DNA of 6,711 nt from Candidatus Goldiibacteriota bacterium (GTDB taxonomy: Bacteria > Oederibacteriota > PGYV01 > DSYL01), in NCBI GenBank assembly GCA_026418955.1, contig JAOAAI010000192.1, positions 1 to 6,711 on the forward strand, given 5' to 3'. The translations under genes were made by a program, and so were the position numbers. Under the pieces are notes generated by a model, which saw only the letters and a program-made list of their open reading frames with translations, searched no databases and was not told the origin of the DNA. Below, one piece after another: positions 6,019-6,711 of this stretch; position 1 is the stretch's first letter, and every line of letters starts with the position of its first letter.

Positions 6019-6711
6019 TTATAATGAATTATTATATTCATTTATTATTATTTTTATTTTTTCATTTTCTTCCCATCCAAAATCATTATTCAAAGTTAAA
6101 AAATATAATTCATTTTGTTTAAGTGGCTCTGCTGCAATCTGAGCTCTTATATCTGGTTTTATCTGCAAAAAATCAACAGTTCCAGGTATTGGTGAATAAT
6201 TTGCAAGTTTTATTTTTACTTTTTTATCCATTAAATAATTAACATCTTTTAATACTGAGTCATATGTTTGTCCAGGTAAACCAGCAATAATATAAACGCC
6301 AATATCTTTTCCTGTGTAACCTGCTTTTTTTAAATTTTCGATTGCTGTTTTAAAACTTTCATTTGTTACTTTACCACCAGTTTTTTTCTGCATTTCATAA
6401 TCAGATGTTTCAAGTGAAACACGCAAATCAACAAAACCTGATTTTTTTAAAAGTCCTGCAAGTTCTTCATCTATATATGAAGCATGAAGACCATTTGGAG
6501 TATGGAATCTAAATTTAAAATTAAATTTAATTATTTCTTTTAAAATTGATTTTATATAAAAGTTTTTATAAAGCAAAGCATCATCATAAAAAGCAATATC
6601 GGTTATTCCCATTTCATGATATTTTTTTAATTCAGCAATGACATTTTCTCTATTTCTCTGATAATATCCATTATAAAAATTTTTTATAGCGCAGTATGTA
6701 CAGTTAAAAGG
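6019..6711 (-). CDS. Radical SAM protein of the B12-binding type, 5' part off the window
   Basis: The minus-strand frame is open from the right edge (6711) to TAA at 6021-6019, giving the C-terminal 230 residues. The first visible codons read PFNCTYC, the tail of a CxxxCxxC cluster motif whose first Cys lies just outside. The ATG at 6612 is therefore internal and the real start is upstream of the window. Further blocks, numbered within the fragment, are HTPNGLHASYIDEEL (70-84), RVSLETSD (97-104), GVYIIAGLPGQT (138-149) and NYSPIPGT (171-178), followed by a short linker with EPLKQNELYF. This pattern matches COG1032-type radical SAM proteins that usually carry an N-terminal cobalamin-binding domain, which cannot be seen here. 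The substrate is unknown. It converges on the PflX-like gene, so the two do not share a transcript. Confidence 0.88.
   Translation of the reverse strand, partial: PFNCTYCAIKNFYNGYYQRNRENVIAELKKYHEMGITDIAFYDDALLYKNFYIKSILKEIIKFNFKFRFHTPNGLHASYIDEELAGLLKKSGFVDLRVSLETSDYEMQKKTGGKVTNESFKTAIENLKKAGYTGKDIGVYIIAGLPGQTYDSVLKDVNYLMDKKVKIKLANYSPIPGTVDFLQIKPDIRAQIAAEPLKQNELYFLTLNNDFGWEENEKIKIIINEYNNSL

Noticed and set aside
6019..6612. Taking the ATG at 6612 as the start of the right-hand radical SAM gene
   Set aside because: The frame continues upstream to the edge and encodes PFNCTYC of the cluster motif, so the ATG is internal and the gene is cut by the window.

Overview
The window is very AT-rich (roughly 70% or more by eye) and comes from a Gram-negative (diderm) bacterium. 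It holds two outer-membrane beta-barrel proteins and a periplasmic LolA-like protein with a Sec signal. It also holds two iron-sulfur radical SAM enzymes, which suggests an anaerobic or microaerophilic lifestyle. A low-GC spirochaete or a similar anaerobic lineage would fit, but nothing in the sequence fixes the phylum. No tRNA, rRNA, CRISPR array, insertion sequence or phage gene was seen.

Layout, left to right. Bases 1-724 are a minus-strand open frame encoding the interior of an outer-membrane beta-barrel protein. Its 3' end runs off the window and it has no convincing start, so it is a partial and possibly 5'-broken gene. Bases 725-894 are a T/A-rich spacer with a probable promoter and a strong Shine-Dalgarno for the next gene. 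Bases 895-1737 (plus) encode an exported LolA/DUF4412-like protein with a low-complexity tail. It converges, with 8 bases between the stop codons, on rtcB (3170-1746, minus), a complete RNA ligase with every metal-binding and guanylation residue in place. The 156-base divergent spacer 3171-3326 holds a near-consensus sigma-70 promoter for rtcB and an inverted repeat directly before the Shine-Dalgarno of the next gene. Bases 3327-4769 (plus) encode a full outer-membrane beta-barrel protein with a signal peptide and a terminal Phe. The 235-base spacer 4770-5004 holds a doubtful 28-codon hydrophobic mini-ORF and two small inverted repeats. Bases 5005-6012 (plus) encode a PflX-like (COG1313) radical SAM protein preceded by a lipoprotein-type signal. 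It converges, with a 6-base gap, on a second radical SAM gene of the B12-binding type (minus, 6711-6019), whose 5' part lies beyond the window.

The genes alternate in strand and do not form an operon, so they probably do not act in one pathway. Two themes recur: cell-envelope proteins (three genes, four if the radical SAM protein is really exported) and radical SAM chemistry (two genes). The observation most worth following up is the radical SAM enzyme with a lipoprotein-like N-terminus, because this enzyme class normally works in the reducing cytoplasm.
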